A DNA stretch of 64,000 bases, taken from NCBI GenBank assembly GCA_030267565.1, contig BRXU01000001.1, forward strand, positions 4,340,001 through 4,404,000, read 5' to 3'. The position numbers were made by a program, and so were the translations under genes. Within the stretch, counting starts at the first letter, position 1. Every line of letters starts with the position of its first letter. Below the pieces are notes generated by a model, which saw nothing but the letters and a program-made list of their open reading frames with translations, was not told the DNA's origin and made no database searches. Positions 43,744-54,356 of the stretch are shown here, one piece after another. This DNA comes from Pleodorina starrii (Eukaryota; Chlorophyta; Chlorophyceae; Chlamydomonadales; Volvocaceae).

Positions 43744-46682
43744 ATGACGGGAAAGCTGCTCATGGTCTGCTCTCGTCGTCTAGGCGTGCCGCTGCTGCTG
43801 CTGCCGCTGCTGCTCGCCGCAGGTCGGTATCAACGAGCGAGTCCAAGTGCGTGTGGTGTATGTGACTGGGTCAGTAGTGCCTTGCGAGCTGGATGTAATA
43901 TAAGCTGCACCGATACTTGCTCTTGTTTGTATGCATGGCTGGGCGGCCCAAGCTGCCATGCTGTGCGCTCAAATGGACAGCAGGCTGCGAGAGCTGTCTG
44001 ATGGGATGACGTCATCCTGCCATGCTTGTCCGGCGGTCCCTGTTGACCAGCAGACCTGCGCTGCCCGGATGGTTTCCTGCCGGTTTGCTGCTCCCTTCCT
44101 CTTAAATGTATGCCGCGCGCGTTCTGCTGCTGCTCGCAGTCGCGGGGATGGCCCGGGTCGCCCGGCCACACCCCGCCAGCGGCCGGCTGCTGTTGGACGA
44201 GACCATGCCACAAGCTCCTGCTGCCGCCAGCAGCAACGCCTCGGCGCCCAACGCTACCCTAGCTGCCCCAGAGCCCGCCCTACATATAATTGTGAGTGGG
44301 TGGACGCAGTGCATGGATCGTGGTCACTGGTAGATAGGTGATGTGCTGGCGTCCAGGTACTGTTGCGGTGCTGCGTGTACATACGTTGGCCTAATTGCTG
44401 TGGCCCCATCTCTAAACCTGTGCGTGGCTCACCTTGTTCCTCCGTCCCTGTATCCCCCGTACATGCGTCCTTGGGCTCCCTTTCTGGTCTACACCACCGT
44501 ACAATTGTGCAATTGTACAACAGTATGACCTCAGCATCGAGTACTTTGATCTCCCGCGTATGCAAGATCTCATTCGGAACTTCTCGGAGGTCACCATCCT
44601 GATGCCCATTGACAAGTGCGTGCGTGAGCTTGCTGGGGATGGAGGGGATAAACTAACGTTTGAATGAACACGTCCTAAGGGATCGACCTGTATGTACGGC
44701 ATCAATGCGGTGAAAGCCATGGTCTGCATGCCATGCGCGCGGACACCACGCACGCTACGTGCGTAGTTAAGAGCAGCGCGAGTGCGATCTTACTCTGGTT
44801 CGTCAGTTATTATTGTGCGCATGATATATAAAAGCACGCAGCCGAAGCTCGCTCGGTGCGTGCACCGCAGCGCCTGGTGGAGCGCGGTGTACACCCTCCA
44901 GACACATATTCCCGACCAAGATTTGAGTGTAGATCCTTTTATGTTCAACATCAGCCAGCTGCACATATTGCCAGGTAGGTAGCTATCATACGTAGGCGTG
45001 CGTGCATGTGTGAGCGTGTTACGTTGGCTGGTACGTATGAATGAGTTGCGCCCGCCGGCTACGTTAGTTAGTTGCACGCACGCACGACGACGGGGCGGGT
45101 CGTGCCCCGTCGCACGCCCCGTGGGTGTGCAACCCGCCGGGGGCGACCCGCCACGCAAGGGTGCGTGGCTGGAATTAGCGACACGTTGTGATGCTTGAGG
45201 TTCGCTCGGACTTGGTCGATGGGGAGGTGAGCACTTCACTTCTTGTTTTTGGGAATGTCCGCGCCTCTATCTCATCGGAAGCAAATGCTGGATGGGTGCG
45301 TGGATGGGTGTGCCCTGTGCCAGCCAGCAGTATCAGGGTAGGACCAGCAGCAGACAGCAGTGAGTACCAGACTACCAGATAGCGGTTTGCTTACGCGCGC
45401 TGCTGTGTCATACGATTGGCCAGCAGCCTGGATCGATGGGGTTTCGATTGCACGTGATATCCTTCCATCCGCTGGGCGGCCGCCGATCGATCGATCGGTG
45501 TCCCCATCCGGAACAGCTAGCTTACAGGTGTTCTTTCATACATTATCACCCCGCCCGATCTATCTACATGCCCCCTTAAAACACCTCTGTAGCACCACGT
45601 ACGTAAACCCCTGCCATGCATCGATCCCATCTTGCTGCCTCAACCTACATGCATATATATCGGCAGACGTGAGGATCCGAACCCGCGAGCTGACGGTCGG
45701 AAAGGCGGTGACCGCGCGGTCTCTTATCTGGGCTACGAAGTCCAGTTCCTGAAGACAGAGTGGGTGGCGAGCAGGGCGCGCGGGGCGGGGGATGACCGAG
45801 TAATGAGCGCAACCATCCATCCTAGTTCGTGTTCGTTCGTTCCAACTGGTGCTGCGCGCCACTACTGAACGATCGAAGCGCACGGAACGAATGCGCAAGC
45901 AACTTACTTTGATAGGGAAGTACTTATCTAATGAAGTCGCCGTAAGCTTTATGCTAACCTTTTTCGGACGATGTGGCTCGCTCGGTGCGTTCGGCCTTGG
46001 TGCATGCGCCCGATCGTGCGTTCGTCACAAAGAGCGAGCGACGCACAGATCATCAGCTCCCTGCCCGCGACGGACCACCGTTACCCACGGGTCATTTTCA
46101 TGCCCGTCTACACTTTTTGATCAATGATCAACGTTCCTTCTTTACCCTCTTCCCTGTGTTGCCGTTCGCTGTGGTGGCCGCAGTGACACACACGTCCAGG
46201 TCAGCGTGGTCGGAGTTGAGGGCACCACCGCCTACGTCCTCAAACCAGACATGCGCTACACGACCGAGGCGAGTAGTGCACATACACGCGCTCGAACTGG
46301 TCAAATTGCGCTATTCATGCTGGACAAAGGACAGCCTGTAGGCAGCAGCAGGCATGTGTTTGCTACCTACTTTCACTTCGTTTGGTGAGGCTGATGGAGA
46401 CGGGCGACCGCTAGGGGTATGTATGCCCGGCGGTGCCCGGCCCGGCACGGACCGTCGCTTCGTTCGTTCCGAAAGCCCGCTAACTTTGTGGTTTTGCGTG
46501 CAATCCATCAATGCTGCGTCGGTGGTCCGCAGGGCAGTGTCGATATGGTCATCAACCGCGCCCTGACACCTCCACGTGAAGTGATGCTGAGCTGGCTCAC
46601 CCCGCACGTGGGGGCGGAGGTGGCCGAGGAAATAATTTCCGAGCTGTGGATCACCGCTCCCGAAAAGCCCATGACCAACTAG
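43744..46682 (+). pseudogene. Secreted FAS1 domain protein, copy 2, with frameshift in exon 5
   Basis: Exons: 43744-43822, 44140-44291, 44524-44615, 44871-44974, 45667-45759, 46184-46268 and 46533-46682 (TAG). Exons 1+2 give a signal peptide (LGVPLLLLPLLLAAVAG). FAS1 landmarks: YDLSIEYFDLPRMQDLIRNF, H1-like TILMPID plus NAWWSAVYTLQ, H2-like NISQLHILPG, VSVVGVEGTTAYVL and the C-terminal MVINRALTPPREVMLSWL. Exon 5 reads VRIRTRELTVGKAVTARSL, then two extra bases (AT, near 45727) shift the frame, and translation would stop at about 45752. Paralogue FAS1-3 has 91 nt here against 93. Without those two bases the product would be 250 aa. The start codon is only 46 bp from the giant element, so the native promoter may also be displaced. 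Intron 6 has a GC donor. A sequencing error could mimic the frameshift. Confidence 0.75.
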
Positions 46683-47411
46683 CACCGGATTCAGATGAAT
46701 AGATAAGCAGCGCACTCGAGGCTTATAAATGTACACACATATATAGGCCTTTGATGCGGTGCACGAGCCAGCAGCGTACGCTTCGTTGCAGGAAAAACGG
46801 GGCGGTCGTATCGGCACGCACGCTATCGGCACAGAGGGACTGCTGTATATATGTTCAATATTGCGTACGTGCGGGTTTGCCCGCCCCGGTGTACGTGTTG
46901 GTGCGACAGCAAGCCGGGCGGCGATGTATATATGAATGTACGTATATATGTAGCTGCCGTGTCCTGGGCTGGCGACGGTGCCTCGTTGTAAAATGGTAAC
47001 GCTTCAAAGGTGGGCCGCGGACGGTTGGGTTCCAAGCGCGGCTCGTGGGTCACATGTATAGCGTCCGATGACGACGAAGCATCGGGCCTGCGGCGGCGAT
47101 GCGCGCGGCCTCGCTGGACGACGACCGCACAACGATAGATCACGTACGGCTTTGGGCGATAGTAGTAGGAATGGGGCACCAGCAACGGATGGAGTGCAGC
47201 CCTGCCCCATGTCAGTTTATGTTCATTGCATGCTGCTTCTCACTTGCGAGCGAGGGCCTGTTCGTTGTACCGACCTGCCGCAATCAAGCCCAGCCCACAA
47301 ACAACAACGCATACCTGTCTTTGGGTCGTCCGCGAACGAGCTTCCAAGACGGTTACCGTCTAGCTAGAGTTACGTATGCTACACTGCAAGCGTGGAAGAG
47401 CTGCAACAATA
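46683..47411. other. Spacer between FAS1-2 and FAS1-3
   Basis: About 0.7 kb with AT-rich TATATA and TACGTA tracts (about 46730-46960). A TGTAA at 46987-46991 could be the FAS1-2 poly(A) signal. No gene seen. Confidence 0.4.
46987..46991 (+). terminator. Candidate TGTAA poly(A) signal for FAS1-2
   Basis: TGTAA about 305 nt after the stop codon. Motif only. Confidence 0.3.
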
Positions 47412-50400
47412 ATGGGAAAGCCGGCTCACTGGCAGCAGGGTGCGCTTGTGCTGGTGCTCATGTCAGGTGAAAAATTCGGAGTCGTTTGGATTGGCCACAC
47501 GCACGCGCGCGTGCATCGGGAATAACTGGCTTGCTCGATTTGTGCATGGATGCAACTGCGTCCACCGCAACAAAGCACCATACATGCATGGTACGGGGAA
47601 GTAAAGGCACGCAGGGTTCGAAGCGCATGCGTGCCCGATTTGCGACCGCCACTTGCTTGCATTGCTTCAACCTCCTCAGCCGCCGCGGGCCGAGTAACGA
47701 AGCTGCTGCCTCGATCAACAAGAGCGATGCGACGGGCGCCGCGGGACCCCAAAACGCTAGCGGTCGGCCGGCATTTAGCACAACGGCGGCGACGTCGTCG
47801 TTGCGAGCTTACGGCTCTGCGTGCCTAATCGGGCAATCAGGCTACCGTCCACGCCAGCGCAGAGTCCCCCCCGAAGCCGCACTTATTATTATGGGCGGGT
47901 GTTGGCCCTGATCAGCTCGTCCCGGTGCCGCCCCCTGCCTCTGCTGTTCTGTTGCGCCTTCGCCGCAGTGCTAGGTGTAATCGGGGCTTCCCGGCCCCAA
48001 CCCAGCAGCAGGCTGTTGCAGGCGGCAGGAGCAACAGCGCCCGCTGCCGCTGGCAACGCCTCCGCGACTGATGCCACCGGTGCTTCGGCGCCCTTCCTCC
48101 CCTTGGTTGTAGGTTGACAACATGCTTGCCGAACAAACTTCGCGCGATCAAGCTATGTGTGTCCCTACCTGCTGAGCAAACATGCATGAGTTCATTCCTG
48201 TCGGGGTGCGTGTGCAGGACATACCGGTACAGTGAATATTCGTGCGTGTTACGCCGGCAACCGGCGGCGCGCCGACTCGACGTGAACCCTCCTCCAGAAC
48301 CACTGGCACGGGCCCGACATGTTGCTGTGTGATTTTCTGCTTGGGCAAGCGTCGCGCACGAATGGCTGGGCAAGCGTCGCGCACTCTTTTTGCGTCGCAT
48401 AAATAAGATAGATGCCCCTATCAATCTGAGCAAAGCGTCGCATCGAATAACCGCGTTGTTGCCTAATGTCCTGCCCACTGCGCCGCCCCTTTCCCGCAAA
48501 ACATCGGGCGTGCCTTATTAGTACGACTTCAGTATCGAGTACTTTGGCACGCCATTCATGCAAGACCTCATTCGGACCTTCACAAAGGACACCATCCTGA
48601 TGCCTACGGACAAGTGAGCTAATGTGACCTGCTTGCGGTGTGTGTGCGTGTGTGGGGGTTCAGCAACATTAGTACATTGTTGCCCAGCAGGAAATGCAAT
48701 GCTTGATTATTGCCCTTCGTTCACGGGATGTGCATACCGTACGGCGGCGTCCGTCGCAGCCGTCGACTGAAGAGCATGTGAGGAGCCGAACTCTCCAACG
48801 ACGAAGATCTAATAATACCCGATCGGGATGTGCATACATCGCGTGCCGTGCGAACCCTTGCGAACATACGGCGGGTCACGACCAAGCAGGGAATGAAGGA
48901 CTTCCGCACGCAAACGACTGTTTTGGACGGATAGATGGATGCAGTAATATGTTAGCGGTTTACGGGCACGGCGGCGTGGCTTTATCGGGCGGCGCACGTG
49001 CGTGGGCGCCTGGTGCGGTTGGGCGAGGTTGGCTTGAGCCATATCGCACTGCTTACAATTAAACGCGAATAAATTATTGATTGTTTTGGACCTGGCATGG
49101 TGTCAAGAAAAGACTCGATCGAAAACAAGGGTCCCTCGCAAATATTTAAATCTTCAAAAAGCACTCCCAACAAACCTCGCAAAATATTCTCGCAAACTGC
49201 AATTAATTCACTCGACCTCTTTGCAACGGTAACCGAGCATGCCGCAGCGCACGTTTAAAAACGTTGGAATCAAAAATATACGCGATCCGTATCTATCTCA
49301 TATGGCGCGCGCGGCTATTGTTTATTGTTTTGTTAAACTTGTTGACTAAAATTTGCGAATTCGCTAACCCTACCTGTAATGAACGGCTCACGGCCTCACA
49401 AATTTCGCTCGAAAGTTTCTAGGAAAATCCGACTGACGCCTCGCAACCTACGGAATAGGGATTTCATATCCAAAGTTTTAAACCAAAGGTGAGCCGCCAC
49501 CAGAGTTCACCGGAACTCCAGCTTCGAAGAGTGTTTTATTTCACGGCCATGTGGGCGCAATGTCCAGGCGATATGGGGTTTCGGGTAACCCCGATACCAG
49601 GCCCTTCTTATCTTAAACAACTATAGTAACTAAAAATGGATGAAACAAGGGGTTGGTGTCGGCTTCCTTGAAGCCGGAAAAAGGGCGGGGCCCCACTAAA
49701 TCCGTACGGGTTAAGTTGAGTGCTAGGGTGGCGAGGGCGTGAAGTAGTGTGAGAGTGTCGACATTCCTGCTGATAGACAGCCAGAGCTTTTTCCCGAAAT
49801 GCCTGCTAGCCGAGTCGTTAGCAAGGCCTGCCGGCGCCGCGCGAAGCGCGTCATCCCGTCGGGTGCATGAGCGCATGTGCGCATCGACCGAAATACGGCA
49901 TTTCCAAAGCGAGCGGCGAGGGCGTCAACTGTGAGAGTGTCGACATTCCTGCTGATAGGCAGCCAGAGCTTTATATCTGAAATGCCTGCGGCTTCAGCAA
50001 TCCGACCCATGTTTAGCATCGCGCGCCGTCTCGGCACTGTGCAACTCTTCCGGCCAGCGCATTGGCTGAAGTTACTTGACAGTAGACATGGAGTGTATCA
50101 TTTACACATCACGCAGGCTGACTTGCCAATAGAAGGACAGCGGAACTGTTTGCGAGGGTTGCGACGACGTGCAGTTGCCGACGAGAGTGCACAGGCTTCG
50201 CTACTGAGGTATTCGCCGTAGAGGAGGCTTGACTGCTTTAACATTAGGACAGGGAATGTAGAAGTCCATCCCCTAGGTTGCCGACTGGACTTGTTGGGCG
50301 GCCAGCTGAAGACCGCTGCATCATGCGTGCATTTGCGGCTTGGCGTCCAACAACCAGCAGTTTGCCCCTCATGGTTTGCCCCTTGCAACCTTTGTAATCG

Positions 50401-53137
50401 AAATATGCGTCAAGTCGGTCGGACCGGGTAGCAGAGCTGTGGTGTGGTCGCGGGAAGAATGTTCGCAATGCAAACATAGTTGGTTGCCGAAACGAAGATT
50501 CATTTCACGCCGTCATGTCAGAAATCCACTTTGAGAAACGATGAATCTTCTGGAAATAATTATAGGCCGAGAGGCGTTGGTTTGACCTCGGCCTCGGTCC
50601 ATGGAGACTGCCGAGCTGGTTTTTACTCGTGCGATGTTGGGTTCCAATAATAAATTTACCGTGCAATAAAGAATGTAATCGTTTACTTATGCAGTATTTC
50701 CTTTGGCCGAGATTCTGCACTTTTGTTAGGACACCACAGTTCACAGTCCACAGTCCACAGTCCACACGGACATGGCGGGGCCCCCCTGGGCGCTTCGCGC
50801 TGGGGCCCCGCCCAAAAATCCGATTCACTGCACGACCTCTTCCAACCTTTCCAACATAATAAACTCAGTTTTTACTAAGCTTCCTATGCTCCATCCTGAT
50901 TTCATATAATATTTAACAGCTTCAAACTATGGACGACTATTCCCAGTCAATGAAATTTAGATGGCGGCATTATGCATGAGCGAGCGTAGCTGTGCCTCAG
51001 CTTAATATGCACGTGTTTTCGGGTGCAAATGGTCGGCGTTGTCGACCGCGCTTGCGGAAGACCGTACCGTGGAAGTTTGGAAGCCCTGCCCTCCTCAACC
51101 GACACTGGCCCCGCCCGTCACCTGGCACATGGCTGCGGTGCTGCGGGCTCATTTGAGGAGTGTCATAACCATGGAACAGTGTCGCATATACATCGCGGGC
51201 AGCAGATGCATGCCTGCGGACGCCAAAAACCTGGACGTCCATTCCTGGGCCCTGGCCGGCCACGTCTTTGATCCGTCATAGCTATATGACGCTGTCGTGG
51301 TTCTTGTACCATTCGCATTTGCCTCTATTTAGAGGCTGTAAAAGCCCCAGTCGCAGCCCCGGCAGCTTCGGAGCTAATTGAGCTAAATATGACGTCAGAC
51401 TCGGTTTTCACGTCCACTAAGGGCGGCTTAAATATTTCTGCTGGCATCCCAAATAATTAGGCTCGCACAGACTTGTGAGCAGTACAGTAATGGTACGGTA
51501 CTTGCACTCTGCAGCCGCAGCACTTGCACTCTGCGCACAGCAGGCAACGCACCAACGGCGACCGATATGCCACGCACATTTCCCGTACGTCTCGTGCAGC
51601 GCCTGGTTTGATGCGCTCTACATTCTAAAGGCCAAGATCCCCGGTGACCTGGAGGACGACCCCTTCGTGTTCAACATTACCCTGCTGCACATTGTGCCAG
51701 GTAGGTACGTGGGTACGTGCACACCGTTTGGTACCTTTTGGGAAAACCCCAAAACAAGTACGGCCTGCTGTGATGTACGTCTCGGGCTGTTAAGGGGGCG
51801 TGAGTCGCGCCCAACGGTTGCTTGGAAGGATTCTTATATGTCGGTTGCTGTCCTCCTACCCATACACAGCCAGCCAGCCGAATGTTCACGCCCGACACCT
51901 TATCCCTCGCCGTATCCACGCTGCCCACTTGTCGCCCCGCTCTCCCCCCTGACGACGAAACGTACGCGCAGACGTGCTGATCCGAACCCGCGAGCTGACG
52001 GTCGGTAAGGCGCTCACCGGGCAGTCTCTGCTCGGCTATGAAGTCCAGTTTCTGAGGACAGCGTGAGTAATACATACGTAGTGGCTGGGCGAGGTACATG
52101 TCTGGCAGCCTGCTTGCCGCCGGCGCGGTGTTGCACCACATATACGGCTTCCGATGCTGTCCTATCGTATCATCACAAGTTGATGATGACGCCTGTCCAA
52201 AATAAACGGTCTTTTGTTGTATGTGGTCTCCAAAGAACAACAATGCGAAACGAACTACGCCTTGCTTGACGTAATCCGCTTGGTATGTATGTACCGGCCC
52301 ATCCACTGATTAGTGACCCATCCTCGGTTGATCAGCTCGATCGGTCCCACCCATCGGCTCGATCCACCCCATCGACCCGCCTTCGATCGCAACGGACGCC
52401 CGTATATCAATCTACTGCCTATTTCTCTCCACAAAAAAATGTCCTCCTTAATTGCCCTCGTCCCCGCGCCCCTGTCTGCCTGATCGCAGGGATGACCGTG
52501 TCCAGGTCAGCGTTGTTGGGGTCGAGGGCTCCACCGCCTTCGTGCTCATGTCGGACCGGTCCTACACCGCCAAGGCGAGTGTGTGCGTGTGTGTGCGTGC
52601 GTGCGTACGTGCGCCGAGCGACGTCACACAGATGTACCGACTGACTGCAGCTACATATATACCTATTAGTGAATGTGGCATGATTGTGGAGCTAAGAGTG
52701 CGTGTTTTGAGCGAGCTCCGAGGCTACGTACATACCGTATTTCGGACGTGCAAGCCTTCTGATGATAGCCACGTATGGTAGCGGCCCGCTTGACATGATC
52801 AACAGGAAGCACATCACATACATCGATCGCTTACAAGTAGCATAGTCGGCTGCTTGTACGTACGTACTCCTTGTCGAAATAAAGCGGTTCCCCGGCCGTG
52901 CCCGGTATTTATACGATAAATGTTTGATACTGACGTGTTCATTTGTTAACCGTCGCTCCACCGCGCATGCAGAATAGCATCTACCATGTCATCAATCGCG
53001 TCCTGACACCTCCACGTGAAGTGATGCTCACCTGGCTCACCTCGCACGTGGGGGCGGATGTGGCCGCTGAGATGGTTTCGCAGCTGTCGGCCACCGCCGC
53101 CGGCGCCCCCATTGCGGATGTCGGAAATGACAAATGA
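47412..53137 (+). CDS. Secreted fasciclin (FAS1) domain protein, copy 3
   Basis: Seven exons with the same phases as FAS1-2: 47412-47466, 47969-48108, 48522-48613, 51600-51700, 51972-52062, 52490-52574 and 52973-53137 (TGA), giving 242 aa. Exons 1+2 make a signal peptide (GALVLVLMSVLGVIGAS), followed by a Gln/Ala-rich linker with NASAT. FAS1 landmarks: YDFSIEYFGTPFMQDLIRTF, TILMPTD plus NAWFDALYILKAKIPG, NITLLHIVPG (H2-like), LIRTRELTVGKALTGQSLLGYEVQF, VSVVGVEGSTAFVL and SIYHVINRVLTPPREVMLTWL. Intron 6 uses a GC-AG pair (AAG|GCGAGT). Intron 3 is 3.0 kb and contains a dispersed repeat, so the exon 3 to exon 4 link rests on matching phase, sequence and family architecture. Probably extracellular matrix or adhesion. 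Confidence 0.82.
49640..50816 (+). mobile_element. Unclassified dispersed repeat Z, copy 1, in FAS1-3 intron 3
   Basis: Left end near a 19-bp palindrome (CCGGCTTCCTTGAAGCCGG) followed by AAAAAGGGCGGGGCCCC. Right end GGGCGCTTCGCGCTGGGGCCCCGCCC. An internal direct repeat of about 180 bp (CGAGGGCGT...GTGAGAGTGTCGACATTCC at about 49730 and 49915) is present. An inverted copy lies at about 55113-56270 and a short end fragment at about 59425. No coding domain seen, so it looks non-autonomous. Confidence 0.6.
50735..50768 (+). repeat. 7-bp tandem repeat inside repeat Z copy 1
   Basis: Four or so CAGTCCA units directly before CACGGACATGG. The inverted copy has a different 7-bp motif at the same place. 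Confidence 0.85.
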
Positions 53138-54356
53138 TATGAGGCAGGCACATATACGCGTAGTTAACAAGTGCGCGCTTAGTTCTTACGACTGGACGCA
53201 CGTACGCCGAGCGGGCGTGCGCATTGCCGATTATCAACCGATCGAAGCCTTGGGCGGCGGGTCCCCGTGTTTTTTGCCACGCGTGTTTGCATCCCTTGCC
53301 TGCTGGGGATAGCTAGGTGATTGGGCGGGTCCGCCAACTCTCTTCCTGATGAACTTTATCCGAGCCCGTGACTCCAGACGTTTCCTATCCGATTCCGGCC
53401 GCCGTGTGCCAAACCCAGCTTACTTGCTTTTAATTATTGGTGTTGAGTCTGGCTGGGTTACGAATGTCGTACAAGGCGTATCGGCACGTAGCTACGCACT
53501 AGCCGTCCATGGATGGCGGTGAGCCCCTGCACGTCGCCGGGGTGGATTACTTCGTTTATTCTGATGATACAGTCGCGCCCGTCGGGGTGCGTGAGCGATT
53601 GCCGTAGCCGATGAAATGATTGATCCTGGCCATATATCGGCAAAGGTTTGTCCCGCCGCCCTTAAATATCCGTATGCAAAGTCTTGCAACTGTTACGTGC
53701 AGTAGTAGCTAGCGTTACGCCTCGTTACGTGCGTACCTATTCATAAGCAAAGTTACTGCATAGTGATGCACTTATCTAGCTCGCCCTGCACGGACAGAGC
53801 GGCAGCTGGGGGGTGCGGGCCGGCCCTCGCTGATTGGGCTGATGAACCACAGCGTGCAGGGAATGAAAGCAGGCGCGCCCTTGCGTCGTCGTACTATTGT
53901 TTGCATGCAGAAGATCTTCTGGCCGGTTTCGTGCACGCATAATTTGGCAAGACAGCAGCTGTATGTGTGAATCGGAATGAAGCACGTATTGACGCGAGCA
54001 CAAGGATGACCTGGCGCGCGCAAACGAATCGAACGATTGTGTGCGAACGGGCAGTGATGACAATTTTAGTCGAATAAAAATATAAATAAATATAAACCAA
54101 AATAAATAATGGCCCGAAGTGCGCACCTTCTCGACAACTACTGTGGGTTTATTTCCCAGGGTCCTTGTCATCACATTCTTGACGTACTTTATTGTATCAT
54201 CTATCACCTCATAGTTTTTATCCGACTAGCGGGCGTCGCAAACGTAGCGCGGTTTATAGCCTGAAAGGCCTGCCTGCCTACCTGAAAATAAATTATAGCC
54301 TGAAAGGCCTGCCTATCTACCTGAAAATAAAGCAGCAGGAACTCACGCGCAAGCAG
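53138..54356. other. Spacer between FAS1-3 and FAS1-4
   Basis: About 1.2 kb without a recognisable gene. A 40-bp direct duplication (TATAGCCTGAAAGGCCTGCC...CCTGAAAATAAA) at about 54256-54330 lies immediately before the FAS1-4 start, in its promoter or 5' UTR. Confidence 0.4.

Noticed and set aside
43744..43822. FAS1-2 as a gene captured by the giant element
   Set aside because: The gene lies wholly outside the TIR and target duplication and belongs to the flanking FAS1 array.
51475..52008. A 177-codon frame covering FAS1-3 exon 4
   Set aside because: It reads through donor and acceptor sites and ends out of frame with exon 5; the spliced model matches paralogues better.
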